DNA of 64,000 bases, taken from DASRDZ01 sp035569495 (GTDB taxonomy: Bacteria; Chloroflexota; Dormibacteria; Aeolococcales; Aeolococcaceae). Under the pieces are notes generated by a model, which searched no databases, had not been told where the DNA came from, and saw only the letters and a program-made list of their open reading frames with translations. Where the stretch lies: positions 124,001 through 188,000 of the forward strand of contig DATMMX010000012.1 in assembly GCA_035569495.1 (NCBI GenBank), given 5' to 3'. Of this stretch, positions 1 through 8,790 are shown piece after piece; within the stretch, counting starts at the first letter, position 1, and every line of letters begins with the position of its first letter. A program made the translations under genes and the position numbers.

Positions 1-2
1 CG

Positions 3-2570
3 GAGATGGAGCTCGCCTTCGCCGGTGTGCACCAGCTCTGCGCACCGCTGCTGGATGAGATCGGGCGGCTGCCGGGCCCGCAACGGAACGCGCTGGAGAC
101 GGCCTTCGGACTCAGCGACGGGGCTCCCGCGGATCGCTTCTTCGTGGGCCTGGCGGTGCTCAACCTGCTGTCGGGAATCGCCGAGAGACAACCGCTTCTC
201 TCTCTCGTCGACGATGCGCAGTGGCTCGACAGTGCGTCGGCCCAGGTGCTTGCATTCGTCGCCCGCCGTCTGCACGCGGACCGCGTCGGCCTGGTCTTCG
301 CAACGCGCACGGCGAGCGAGCCGGACGAGCTGACCGGACTCCCCGAGCTGCTCTGCGAGGGGCTCGACGCCACCGACGCCCGCGACCTGCTCAGCTCGGT
401 GATCCCCGGGCCGCTGGACGTCCGCGTCGCCGATCGGATCATCGCGGAGACGCACGGCAACCCGCTGGCGATCCTCGAGCTCTCCCGACCCTCGGCGCGT
501 GCCCAGCTCGCCGGTGGCTTCGGGCTGCCGGGCGTCCAGCCGCTGTCCGGGCGCATCCAGGAGAGCTTCCGGCAGCGGGTGGCGCGCCTGCCGGTGAAGA
601 CGCAGCTCCTCCTGCTGCTGGCCGCCGCCGACCCGGTCGGCGACCCGGCGCTGCTCTGGCGCGCCGCGGCCCGGTTGGGTCTCACCGGCGAGGCCGCCAC
701 CCGAGCGGAGTCGGCCGATCTGCTGGTGATCGGCGACCGGGTGACCTTCCGCCATCCGCTGGTGCGGTCGGCCGTCTATCACTCGGCGTCGCTCAGCCAC
801 CGGCGCAAGGTGCACGCGGCGCTGGCGGCGGCGACCGACCCCGACCTCGATCCCGACCGCCGTGCCTGGCACCGGGCCCAGGCGACCATCGGTGTGGACG
901 AGGAGGTGGGCGCCGAGCTGGAACGCTCGGCCGGTCGTGCCCAGGCGCGTGGCGGGCTCGCCGCCGCGGGCGCCTTCCTCGAGCTGGCGGTGCGACTGAC
1001 GCCGGACCCGTCACGCCGCGGCGAGCGCGCCCTGGGCGCAGCACTGGCGAAGCTCCAGGCCGCCGCGCCCGAAGCCGCGCTCGCTCTGGTGGCCACGGCG
1101 GAGGCGGGGCCACTGGACGACCTCGGACGCGCCCGCGCCAACCTGCTGCGCGCCCAGATCGCGTTCGCGTCGACGCGGTGTTGGGAAGCCCCGCCGCTGC
1201 TGCTCGCGGCCGCCCGGCAGCTCGAGCCGCTCGACCCTGCGCTGGCGCGCCAGACATACCTGGACGCCCTGTCCGCGGCGTCGTTCACCGGCCACCTCTC
1301 ACGCGGCATCGGCGTCGTGGAGGTGGCACGGGCGGCCCTGGCGGCACCCCCAGCCCCAGCCCTGCAGCCTGCGACGGCGTCGGACCTCCTGCTCGACGGC
1401 CTGGCGCGCGTGTTCACCGAGGGCTACGCCGCAGGCGGTCCCATCCTCAGGCGTGCACTCAGCGCGTTCAGTGGCGAGCCCATGACGGCGGGTCCCGAGC
1501 TGCGCTGGTTCTGGCTGGCCTGCAGGGTTGCCCTGAACCTGTGGGACTTCGACACCTTCGACACGCTGTCCGCGCGATACGTCCAGCTGACTCGTGAAGC
1601 GGGGATGCTCACCGAAGTACCCGGCGCCGTCAACACACGCCTGGTGTGCCACATGTTCAGCGGCGACCTCGCGGCCGCGGCGTCGCTGAGCGAGCAGGCG
1701 CAGGCCATCGGCGCAGCGACAGGCAATCATTTCCTGCCCCTGGGCGCCCTCGGGCTGGCTGCTTTCCGCGGCCGTGAAGCCGAGTTCTCAGCACTGACCG
1801 AGGCCACCGTCGACGGGGTGGTGCAGCGCGGTGAGGGCATGGGGCTCTCCGTCATCCAGTACGCGCAGGCGGTGCTGAACAACGGCCTGGGCCGCTACGA
1901 CGCCGCCCTCGCCGCGGCCGCACAGGCCAACCAGCACTGGCAGGACATCGTCGTGGGTGCTGTGCCAGAGCTCATCGAGGCGGCGTGTCGCAGCGGCAAG
2001 CCGAGCCATGGTGCCCAAGCCCTGGCGAGACTGTCCGCGACAGCCCACGCCGGCGGCACCGACTGGGGACTCGGCATCGAGGCGCAGTCGCGCGCGCTGC
2101 TCAGTGACGGCGGCGCCGCCGAGGACCTCTACCGCGAGGCGATCGAGCGACTGCGGCGCACGCGCGTCTCCACGGCACTCGCCCGCACTCGCCTGCTCTT
2201 CGGGGAGTGGTTGCGACGCGGGCGCCGCCGCCAGGAGGCCCGCGAACAGCTGCGCTCGGCGCACACGATGTTCACCGAGATGGGCATGGAGGCGTTCGCC
2301 GAGCGCGCCGCGGGTGAGCTGCTGGCGACCGGCGAGCGGGCGCGCCGGCGAAACGTCGAGACCAGCCGGCAGCTCACCCCGCAGGAGGATCAGGTGGCCC
2401 GCCTGGCCCGCCGCGGCCTGTCCAACCCCGAGATCGCGGTGCGGCTCTTCATCAGCGCGCGCACCGTCGAGTACCACCTGCACAAGGTCTTCACCAAGCT
2501 CGACATCAGCGCCCGCAACGAGCTCGACGCGGTGCTCGAACGCGAGCAGCGGGTCGCCGAGCTGCACTGA
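3..2570 (+). CDS. LuxR-family ATP-binding transcriptional regulator (5' partial)
   Basis: This is the 3' part of a large LuxR-type regulator of the MalT-like STAND/AAA class. The frame is open to the left edge, and the first visible residues (MELAFAGVHQLCAPLLD) normally follow a Walker A motif, so the Walker A and true start lie upstream of the window. A Walker B-like segment, LLSLVDDAQWLD, sits near residue 65. A long alpha-helical middle follows. The last 70 residues form a LuxR/GerE helix-turn-helix beginning LTPQEDQVARLARRGLSNPE and ending in a TVEYHLHKVFTKLDI recognition region. Such proteins bind ATP and a ligand and activate transcription. The target is unknown; the lactonase-urease operon starts 120 bases downstream on the same strand and is one candidate. 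Confidence 0.9.
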   Translation, partial: EMELAFAGVHQLCAPLLDEIGRLPGPQRNALETAFGLSDGAPADRFFVGLAVLNLLSGIAERQPLLSLVDDAQWLDSASAQVLAFVARRLHADRVGLVFATRTASEPDELTGLPELLCEGLDATDARDLLSSVIPGPLDVRVADRIIAETHGNPLAILELSRPSARAQLAGGFGLPGVQPLSGRIQESFRQRVARLPVKTQLLLLLAAADPVGDPALLWRAAARLGLTGEAATRAESADLLVIGDRVTFRHPLVRSAVYHSASLSHRRKVHAALAAATDPDLDPDRRAWHRAQATIGVDEEVGAELERSAGRAQARGGLAAAGAFLELAVRLTPDPSRRGERALGAALAKLQAAAPEAALALVATAEAGPLDDLGRARANLLRAQIAFASTRCWEAPPLLLAAARQLEPLDPALARQTYLDALSAASFTGHLSRGIGVVEVARAALAAPPAPALQPATASDLLLDGLARVFTEGYAAGGPILRRALSAFSGEPMTAGPELRWFWLACRVALNLWDFDTFDTLSARYVQLTREAGMLTEVPGAVNTRLVCHMFSGDLAAAASLSEQAQAIGAATGNHFLPLGALGLAAFRGREAEFSALTEATVDGVVQRGEGMGLSVIQYAQAVLNNGLGRYDAALAAAAQANQHWQDIVVGAVPELIEAACRSGKPSHGAQALARLSATAHAGGTDWGLGIEAQSRALLSDGGAAEDLYREAIERLRRTRVSTALARTRLLFGEWLRRGRRRQEAREQLRSAHTMFTEMGMEAFAERAAGELLATGERARRRNVETSRQLTPQEDQVARLARRGLSNPEIAVRLFISARTVEYHLHKVFTKLDISARNELDAVLEREQRVAELH

Positions 2571-2617
2571 GCGGGTCGCGGTTTGGGCAGCGCCGCCAGG
2601 ACTGGGGCATCGCACCA

Positions 2618-2633
2618 GTGACTCACGGATGCG
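2618..2633. promoter_or_regulatory. Palindromic element upstream of the lactonase-urease operon (copy 1)
   Basis: GTGACTCACGGATGCG lies 73 bases before the lactonase start. Its first nine bases form the palindrome GTGA-C-TCAC. The same 16-mer, with only the central base changed, recurs at 8704-8719 before the molybdoenzyme operon, and both copies are followed by a GTGGCC...CTCG..CGGCA.CAG string. I infer a shared operator or upstream promoter element; the regulator is unknown. Confidence 0.4.
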
Positions 2634-2690
2634 GCCGGGTTCGCGCGGTGGCCATTCTCGGCAGCAGTCAGAGCACTGGAGGAGACCGGC

Positions 2691-3959
2691 ATGTCGATGA
2701 ATGACCCCACGATGCAGATGGCCCCGCACGGTGACATGCCGCATGGTGGACATCTCTACACGCAGACGAACGAGATCCACAACGCGGTCGTGCACTATCG
2801 CCGCTCGCCGAGCGGCGAGATCACCGAGATGGAGCGCACCTCCACGGAGGGCGCGGGCTCCGGCGTGTTCAAGCCGATCAGCGGCCAGGAGAGCGCTCCG
2901 AACGCCTTCGAAGGCGCGGGCAGCGTCATCCTCTCGCCGGATCGCCACTTCCTGTTCGCGACCAACGGCGGCGACAACTCCGTGTCCAGCTTCGCCGTCG
3001 GCGACGACGGCCGGCTCACGCTGCTGGACGTGGAGCCGACGGGGAACGCCGTGGAGGGACGGAGCGGCACCGCCAAGTCGCTGGTGTACGTCCCCTCGAG
3101 CAGCACGCTCATCGTGTTGCACTCCTTCGGCCCGGACCATCTCCGGTTGATGTCGGTCACCGAGACGGGCAAGCTCATCTCGCGCCCCGAGCGACATTCG
3201 GTGAACACGCACGACAAGCCCGATCGAGTGGCCACCATGGCCACGCTCTCGCCTGACGGCAAGTTCCTCTTCGTCGGCACCACGTTCGACCAGCCGCCCG
3301 CGACCAACCCGGACGGCTCGCCGATCCTCTGGGTGGAGAAGCATGGCGCTCCGCACTTGATCGCCTCCAACGCGCCGGATCCCGACGGGCTCGCCCTCTT
3401 CGGCGTGGGCGAGGATGGCTCGCTCGGGCAGGCCTCGTTCCACGACGGCGGCGGCGCCTCTCCGTGGTACATCGCGTTTCTGCACGCGCGGCCCGACACC
3501 TTCGTGCTCGCCTGCACCGTGGGCGACGGTCTGGTCATGGGCCACGTCGACGAGCACGGCAGGATCGACATCGGCCCGCTCGTGCAGCTCGACACCAGCG
3601 CCGGCAAGCCCTCGGAGGTGTGCTGGCTGTCGGTTTCCCCGGACGATCGACTGGTGTTCGCCACCAACTTCGGCTACAGCAACGTCACGACCTTTCACAT
3701 CGACGGCAAGGGCCTGGAGGTCGCCAAGGACCCGGCCTGCCCCAAGGTTCCAGGAGACGGCACCTTCAGGGCGCTCTGCGGAGACATCAGCAGCGGCCCG
3801 AGCGACAACTGGGTCTCGCCGGATGGCGCCTATCTCTACCAGATCTACGGGAACGCCTCGAAGCTGGTGGGCTACGCGACTCAGCCGGACGGATCGCTGA
3901 CCGAGGTCACCAGCGCGACGATCCCCTACAACAGCCCGCAGGGCTTGGCGGGGTTCTGA
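2691..3959 (+). CDS. Lactonase family beta-propeller protein
   Basis: A 422-residue protein of the cytosolic 6-phosphogluconolactonase-like (YbhE/Pgl) seven-bladed propeller family. Repeated blade motifs are visible, such as LSPDRHFLFATNGGDNSVS, LSPDGKFLFVGT, VSPDDRLVFATNFGYSNV and VSPDGAYLYQIYGNAS. There is no clear signal peptide. The start has a strong GGAGGAG ribosome binding site. The stop codon overlaps a possible ureA start (TGATG), so the gene appears to lead the urease operon, which is an unusual partner. Family members hydrolyse lactones, but many are of unknown substrate, and I cannot tell whether this one acts on 6-phosphogluconolactone. Confidence 0.85.
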   Translation: MSMNDPTMQMAPHGDMPHGGHLYTQTNEIHNAVVHYRRSPSGEITEMERTSTEGAGSGVFKPISGQESAPNAFEGAGSVILSPDRHFLFATNGGDNSVSSFAVGDDGRLTLLDVEPTGNAVEGRSGTAKSLVYVPSSSTLIVLHSFGPDHLRLMSVTETGKLISRPERHSVNTHDKPDRVATMATLSPDGKFLFVGTTFDQPPATNPDGSPILWVEKHGAPHLIASNAPDPDGLALFGVGEDGSLGQASFHDGGGASPWYIAFLHARPDTFVLACTVGDGLVMGHVDEHGRIDIGPLVQLDTSAGKPSEVCWLSVSPDDRLVFATNFGYSNVTTFHIDGKGLEVAKDPACPKVPGDGTFRALCGDISSGPSDNWVSPDGAYLYQIYGNASKLVGYATQPDGSLTEVTSATIPYNSPQGLAGF

Positions 3960-4309
3960 TGCAGGGCAGCGCAGAGGGTGCGCGCATCGAGACGTGGGTG
4001 TCGTCGCTGATGCTCACCCCGCGCGAGGTCGACAAGCTGGTCATCTACCAGGTGGCCGAGCTGGCTCGGCGGCGCAGGCAGCGTGGCGTCAAGCTCAACT
4101 TTCCCGAGGCGATCGCCCTGATCACCGAGGCGCTGCTCGAGGCGGCGCGCGACGGCAGGTCGGTCGCCGAGGTCATCGAGCTGGGCACGCAGATCCTGAC
4201 GCGCAGCGAGGTCATGGAGGGGGTCGCGGAGATGGTGACGCTGGTCCAGGTCGAGGCCACCTTTCGCACCGGCACGCAGCTCGTGTCGGTCGCCAACCCG
4301 ATCCCGTAG
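3959..4309 (+). CDS. ureA: Urease subunit gamma
   Basis: Urease gamma subunit, a structural subunit of the nickel enzyme that hydrolyses urea to ammonia and carbamate. The conserved body is LTPREVDKLVIYQVAELARRR, KLNFPEAIALITEALLE and the end TLVQVEATFRTGTQLVSVANPI. Two starts are possible: ATG at 3959, sharing one base with the lactonase stop (116 residues), and ATG at 4010, which gives 99 residues beginning MLTPRE, the usual family N-terminus and length. I draw the longer, coupled form, but family conservation favours 4010. ureB follows after 5 bases. Confidence 0.93.
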   Translation: MQGSAEGARIETWVSSLMLTPREVDKLVIYQVAELARRRRQRGVKLNFPEAIALITEALLEAARDGRSVAEVIELGTQILTRSEVMEGVAEMVTLVQVEATFRTGTQLVSVANPIP

Positions 4310-4314
4310 GACAT

Positions 4315-4632
4315 GTGGCGGCCGAGGTGGACGCGGTGATTCCCGGCGAATGGTTGCTGTGCGACGAGCCGATCGAGATCAACGCCGGCAGGCGAACGCT
4401 GCGCATCGCGGTGCGCAACACCGGCGATCGACCGATCCAGGTCGGCTCCCATTTCCACTTCTACGAGGTCAACCGTGCCCTTGACTTCGACCGTCCCGCA
4501 ACCATGGGAATGCGCCTCGACATCCCGTCGGGGCAGTCGATCCGATTCGAAGCAGGTGACCAGCGCACCGTGGACCTGGTCGCCTTCGGCGGCATGCAGC
4601 GGATCATCGGCTTCAACGGCCTGGTGCGCTGA
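4315..4632 (+). CDS. ureB: Urease subunit beta
   Basis: Urease beta subunit of 105 residues, read from a GTG start preceded by TAGGA. Diagnostic stretches are VIPGEWLLCDEPIEINAG, RPIQVGSHFHFYEVN, LDFDRPATMGMRLDIPSG and the C-terminal GGMQRIIGFNGLV. It packs with the gamma and alpha subunits in the (alpha beta gamma)3 enzyme. Its stop overlaps the ureC start as TGATG, so the three structural subunits should be translationally coupled. Length matches the separate beta subunit of most bacteria; there is no fusion to gamma. Confidence 0.95.
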   Translation: MAAEVDAVIPGEWLLCDEPIEINAGRRTLRIAVRNTGDRPIQVGSHFHFYEVNRALDFDRPATMGMRLDIPSGQSIRFEAGDQRTVDLVAFGGMQRIIGFNGLVR

Positions 4633-6350
4633 TGGGCGTGGTGCCGCGCCAGCAGTACGTCTCGCTCTACGGCCCGACCACCGGTGATCGATTCCGTCTT
4701 GCCGACAGCGCACTGATCGCGCAGGTGGAGCAGAGCCTGCTGCTCCCCGGCGAGGAGGCCGTCTACGGCGGCGGCAAGTCGGTGCGCGACGGCATGGCGC
4801 AGATACCGGGACGGCGCAACGCCGATGGGGTGCTCGACACGGTGATCACCTCGGTGGTCGTGATGGATCCGGTGCTGGGCATCCTCAAGGCCGACATCGG
4901 CATCAGGGACGGGCGCATCGCCGGAATCGGGCAGTCGGGCAACCCCTATGTGCAGGACGGCGTCGACCCGCACATGGTCATCGGCGCGGGGACCGAGGTG
5001 ATCTCCGGTGAGGGCCTGGTGGCCACGCCGGGCGCGGTCGACACACACGTGCACTTCCTCACGCCCGAGCAGGTGGTGCACGCGCTCTCCAACGGTGTGA
5101 CCACGTTGATCGGCGGAGGCACCGGTCCCGCGGACGGATCCAAGGGAACCACCTGCACGCCCGGGCCGTGGAACATCGCCCGGATGCTCGAAGCCACCGC
5201 CATCCTGCCGGTCAACGTCGGCCTGCTGGGCAAGGGCAACAGCAGCCGGCCCGAGTCGCTGGCGGAGCAGGTGCGCGGCGGCGCCTGCGGCCTCAAGGTG
5301 CACGAGGACTGGGGCGCCACGCCCGCGGCCATCGACTGTGCGCTCCGCGTGGCCGACGAATTCGACGTGCAGGTGGCGCTGCACGCCGACACGCTCAACG
5401 AATCCGGTTACCTCGCCGACACCATCGCGGCGATCGACGGGCGGACGATCCACAGCTATCACACCGAGGGCGCCGGCGGCGGCCACGCCCCGGACATGAT
5501 GGCGATCGCCTCGCTGCCCAACGTGCTGCCGTCGTCGACCAACCCGACGCGCCCGTACACGACCGACACGGTCGACAACCTCTTCTACATGACGGTTGTC
5601 ACCCACCACCTCAATCCCGGCAATCCCGAGGACATCGCCTTTGCCCAGTCGCGCATCCGCGCGGAGACCGAGGCCGCCGAGGACGTGCTGCACGACATGG
5701 GCGTGCTGAGCATGTACTCGTCCGACTCGCAGGCGATGGGCCGGATCGGCGACACGGTGACCACCTGCTGGCGGACCGCCGACAAGATGAAGCGGATGAC
5801 CGGCAGTCTCAACGGCGAGCCGCCGGAGCACGACAACCAGCGGATCCTGCGCTACCTGGCAAAGCTGACCATCAATCCGGCGGTGACCCATGGCATCGCC
5901 CACCTGGTCGGCTCGTTGCAACCCGGCAGGGTCGCGGACATCGTGCTCTGGCCGACCAACACGTTCGGCGTCAAGCCGAAGTACGTGATCAAGGGTGGGC
6001 TCATCAACTGGGGCCTGATGGGGGATCCGAACGCCTCCATCCCCACCCCGGAGCCGGTGCTGATGCGGCGCATGTTCGGCGGCGAGGGACGCGCCGCCGG
6101 GCGCACCTCGATCACCTTCGTCTCCCAGGCCGCCGCGGATGCGGGAGTGGCCGAGCGCCTCGGCCTGGACCGGTGGGTCGAGCCCGTGCGGGGCTGCCGC
6201 GTCATCGGCAAGGCGCAGATGCTGCGCAACGACGCCACGCCGGAGATCACCGTGGACCCGGAGACGTACCAGGTGCACGTCGACGGCCGGCCGGCGACCG
6301 TTGGTCCCGCCGACTCGGTGTCGATGTCGCAGCTCTACCACATCGTCTGA
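4632..6350 (+). CDS. ureC: Urease subunit alpha (catalytic), flap Cys replaced by Thr
   Basis: Catalytic alpha subunit (572 residues; typical about 567-570) with a metal-dependent amidohydrolase fold. Nickel ligands are visible as DTHVHF, the carbamylated lysine K222 in GLKVHEDWG, HADTLNESGY and SYHTEGAGGGHAPD. The mobile-flap motif usually reads VCHHLD; here it is VTHHLN, with Thr324 (codon ACC) at the flap cysteine. That Cys is known to be important but not essential, and I recall some staphylococcal ureases also carry Thr, so activity is still expected. The rest of the active site is intact, including the HHL histidines and the RIRAETEAAEDVLHDMG helix. Overlaps ureF by one base. Confidence 0.97.
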   Translation: MGVVPRQQYVSLYGPTTGDRFRLADSALIAQVEQSLLLPGEEAVYGGGKSVRDGMAQIPGRRNADGVLDTVITSVVVMDPVLGILKADIGIRDGRIAGIGQSGNPYVQDGVDPHMVIGAGTEVISGEGLVATPGAVDTHVHFLTPEQVVHALSNGVTTLIGGGTGPADGSKGTTCTPGPWNIARMLEATAILPVNVGLLGKGNSSRPESLAEQVRGGACGLKVHEDWGATPAAIDCALRVADEFDVQVALHADTLNESGYLADTIAAIDGRTIHSYHTEGAGGGHAPDMMAIASLPNVLPSSTNPTRPYTTDTVDNLFYMTVVTHHLNPGNPEDIAFAQSRIRAETEAAEDVLHDMGVLSMYSSDSQAMGRIGDTVTTCWRTADKMKRMTGSLNGEPPEHDNQRILRYLAKLTINPAVTHGIAHLVGSLQPGRVADIVLWPTNTFGVKPKYVIKGGLINWGLMGDPNASIPTPEPVLMRRMFGGEGRAAGRTSITFVSQAAADAGVAERLGLDRWVEPVRGCRVIGKAQMLRNDATPEITVDPETYQVHVDGRPATVGPADSVSMSQLYHIV

Positions 6351-7060
6351 TGGCAGCTCTGGCCGGCGTCCTGTCGTTGCTGCAGCTCAGCGATTCCGCC
6401 TTTCCCAGCGGGCGGTACACGCTGTCCCATGGGCTGGAGGCCTACGCGCAGAGCGGCCTGCTGGGGGTGCCGGGTGACGCATCGCTGCTGCTCGAGTTGC
6501 TCGGTGACTCGATACGCTTCGGGGTGGCGCCGTCGGACGGAGTCGCCCTCGCCTGCGCACACCGCGCAGCGGGACCGGACGGCATCGTCGACCTGGACCT
6601 GGTGATGCGCGCCGACGAGCGGTTGAGCGCGGTCAGGCTGGCGCGGGAGCCGCGCGAGGCGTCGACGCGCACCGGCCGCGCGCTGCTCGGCACCGCCATT
6701 GCCGCGATGGACGGTGCCGCGATGCGGGACTATGCCGACCTGGTCGCCGCGCGACGGACGCCCGGCAACCACGCCGTGGTCCTCGGCCTCCTGTGCGCAT
6801 TCCTCGGTGTCCCGCGTGTCGACGCCGTGGCCGGCGAGTTGTACGCGTTCAGTGCGGGGTGGGCGTCTGCGGCCGTGCGGCTGGCGCTCACCGATCACTG
6901 CACGGCGCAGCGCCTGCTGCACGAGGTTCGCCCCGTGACGGCCGTGGCTGCGCTGGCGGCGGTCGACGGGGATGTCATGGACATCCATGGTTGCACACCA
7001 CTGCTGGACGTGATGGCGATGCGCCACGAGCAGGCCGAGCTGCGCCTTTTTGCAAGCTGA
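6350..7060 (+). CDS. ureF: Urease accessory protein UreF
   Basis: All-helical accessory protein of 236 residues. It forms the UreD-UreF-UreG complex that delivers nickel to apo-urease, and it acts as a gate on the UreG GTPase. Family signatures are LQLSDSAFPSGRYTLSHGLEA near the N-terminus and the RTGRALL and PGNHAVVLGLLCAFLG helices. The ATG shares a base with the ureC stop (TGATG). The order ureABC-F-G-D without ureE is common in high-GC Gram-positive bacteria. Confidence 0.92.
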   Translation: MAALAGVLSLLQLSDSAFPSGRYTLSHGLEAYAQSGLLGVPGDASLLLELLGDSIRFGVAPSDGVALACAHRAAGPDGIVDLDLVMRADERLSAVRLAREPREASTRTGRALLGTAIAAMDGAAMRDYADLVAARRTPGNHAVVLGLLCAFLGVPRVDAVAGELYAFSAGWASAAVRLALTDHCTAQRLLHEVRPVTAVAALAAVDGDVMDIHGCTPLLDVMAMRHEQAELRLFAS

Positions 7061-7077
7061 GGAAAGAGGTTTTCGGG

Positions 7078-7728
7078 ATGACTCCTCGCGGAGACCACGC
7101 CCACCGCGCCGTGCGCATCGGCATCGGCGGACCGGTCGGGTCCGGCAAGACGGCGCTGATCGAGGCGCTGGTCCCGAAGCTGCTGGCGGCCGGGCACCAC
7201 CCGCTGGTGGTCACCAACGACATCTTCACGCGGGAGGATGCCGAGCACGTCCGCGCCACCCTCGCCGGAGTGCTGGACCCCGAGCGCATCGTCGGCGTCG
7301 AGACCGGGTCGTGCCCGCACACCGCCGTCCGCGACGACCCCAGCATGAACCTCGCCGCCGTCGCAGCGCTCACCGGGCGCTTTCCCGACGCGGACGTCGT
7401 CCTGGTCGAATCGGGCGGCGACAACCTGACCCTGACCTTCAGCCGCGTCCTGGCCGACTGCTTCATCTTCGTCATCGACGTGGCCCAGGGCGACAAGATC
7501 CCGCGCAAGCGAGGTCCCGGAGTCACCGCTTCCGACCTGCTGGTCATCAACAAGGTCGACCTCGCCGCGTACGTCCGCTCCGACCTGGGTGTCATGGACC
7601 GCGACGCGCGTGCAGTGCGCGAGGGTCGGCCGTTCGTCTTCACCAACTGCTTCACCGGCGAGGGCGTGGACGAGGTGGTCGTTCGCATCGGGCAGGTGGC
7701 CAACACCCGGCTCGCCGCTGCGCCATGA
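7078..7728 (+). CDS. ureG: Urease accessory GTPase UreG
   Basis: SIMIBI-class GTPase of 216 residues that couples GTP hydrolysis to nickel transfer into urease. Visible motifs are the P-loop GGPVGSGKTALIEAL, TNDIFTREDAEH, the metal-binding CPH in VETGSCPHTAVRDD, ESGGDNLTLTFS and the guanine-specificity NKVD. The short His-rich N-terminus (HAHRA) lacks the long His tail that some UreG proteins use for nickel storage. A strong GGAAAGAGG ribosome binding site lies between the ureF stop and the ATG. Confidence 0.97.
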   Translation: MTPRGDHAHRAVRIGIGGPVGSGKTALIEALVPKLLAAGHHPLVVTNDIFTREDAEHVRATLAGVLDPERIVGVETGSCPHTAVRDDPSMNLAAVAALTGRFPDADVVLVESGGDNLTLTFSRVLADCFIFVIDVAQGDKIPRKRGPGVTASDLLVINKVDLAAYVRSDLGVMDRDARAVREGRPFVFTNCFTGEGVDEVVVRIGQVANTRLAAAP

Positions 7729-7735
7729 GCGCACC

Positions 7736-8707
7736 GTGATCCACGCGGACGCGTTGCGCGACGATCCCGCCTGGTACACACCCGCCGACCTACCCGCTGA
7801 GCTGAGCGTGTTCGACGTGCCGGTCCAGGGCGGGCTGCCGGTCGGCTCACCGGGAAAGGTCGGCCTGCTCGACCTGACCTTCGGCACCTATGGGCGGGTC
7901 ACCCGCGTGCAGCACCAGTACCAGCGCGCGCCGCTGCACATCTACCGGCCGATCCATCTCGACCCCTGCCGCCCGGACATGGCGTTCGTCTACGTGCTGC
8001 AGTCCGGTGACGGACTGGTCCAGGGCGACCGCTACCGCATCGACGTCGAGTGCGGCCCCGGCGCCGCCGTGCACCTCACCACCCAGACGGCGACCAACGT
8101 CTTCGCCGCCCACCAGAACTTCGCGACCCAGCTGGTCAACCTGCGCGCCCATGCGGGTGCGGTGCTGGAGTACCTGCCCGATCCGGTGGTCCCGTTTCGC
8201 GGGTCGCGTCTCTTCCAGCGAACCTGCGTGACCGTGCATCGCCACGCAACATTGATCCTCGGCGAAACGGTCCTGCCCGGCCGCGTCGCGCGCGGCGAAG
8301 CGCACGTCTACGATCTGTACTGGTCGGAGACCGAGGTGCGCAGACCGGATGGGGAGTTGCTCTTCGCCGACATGCTCCGCCTCCGTCCGGGCAGGGGTGA
8401 GCGAGCCTGCGATCCGCGGTCGGCGGTGCTGCTCGGCGGTCACGACGTCGTCGCCGCGCTGTACGTGGTGACGACGCAGATCGACCCCGCCACCATGGTC
8501 GCGCATCTCCGCACCGCCGTCGCCGGGTGCACCGACGTGCTGACGGGGGTCAGTGAGCTGCCGCGTGAGTGCGGTGCCGCCATCAGGGTGCTGGGCCCCA
8601 CCTCGGCGGCGGTCGCGGCGGCGATGCGAACGGCGTGGAACGCGGCCCGCCTGGTGCTGCTCGACGCTCCGGCACCGAACCGTCGCAAGGGGGAGGCTCA
8701 CCCGTGA
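7736..8707 (+). CDS. ureD: Urease accessory protein UreD
   Basis: Accessory scaffold (UreD/UreH) of 323 residues that links the UreF-UreG complex to apo-urease. Supporting stretches are HLTTQTATNVFA, LEYLPDPVVPFRGSRLFQRT and GRVARGEAHVYDLYWSETEV, which match the family core QXATKI and YLPDP regions. The GTG start 7 bases after the ureG stop is the only reasonable start, since the frame upstream lies inside ureG. The stop codon falls inside the palindromic element at 8704. This is the last gene of the urease block. Confidence 0.9.
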   Translation: MIHADALRDDPAWYTPADLPAELSVFDVPVQGGLPVGSPGKVGLLDLTFGTYGRVTRVQHQYQRAPLHIYRPIHLDPCRPDMAFVYVLQSGDGLVQGDRYRIDVECGPGAAVHLTTQTATNVFAAHQNFATQLVNLRAHAGAVLEYLPDPVVPFRGSRLFQRTCVTVHRHATLILGETVLPGRVARGEAHVYDLYWSETEVRRPDGELLFADMLRLRPGRGERACDPRSAVLLGGHDVVAALYVVTTQIDPATMVAHLRTAVAGCTDVLTGVSELPRECGAAIRVLGPTSAAVAAAMRTAWNAARLVLLDAPAPNRRKGEAHP

Positions 8708-8719
8708 GTCACGGATGCG
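8704..8719. promoter_or_regulatory. Palindromic element before the molybdoenzyme operon (copy 2)
   Basis: GTGAGTCACGGATGCG overlaps the ureD stop and lies 87 bases before the molybdopterin oxidoreductase start. It matches 15 of 16 bases of the element at 2618-2633; only the centre of the GTGA-S-TCAC palindrome differs. Downstream, GTGGCC and CTCGCCGGCAACAG also parallel copy 1. I infer one regulator serving both operons. Confidence 0.4.
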
Positions 8720-8790
8720 AGCAACGTGGCCGGCGCCTACGCTCGCCGGCAACAGCAATCGATCGCGACCATGCCGTCGGGAGGTGACCG

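Noticed and set aside
4461..6341. Long minus-strand open frame opposite ureC
   Set aside because: The product is His/Arg/Gly-rich and featureless, while ureC on the other strand is certain.
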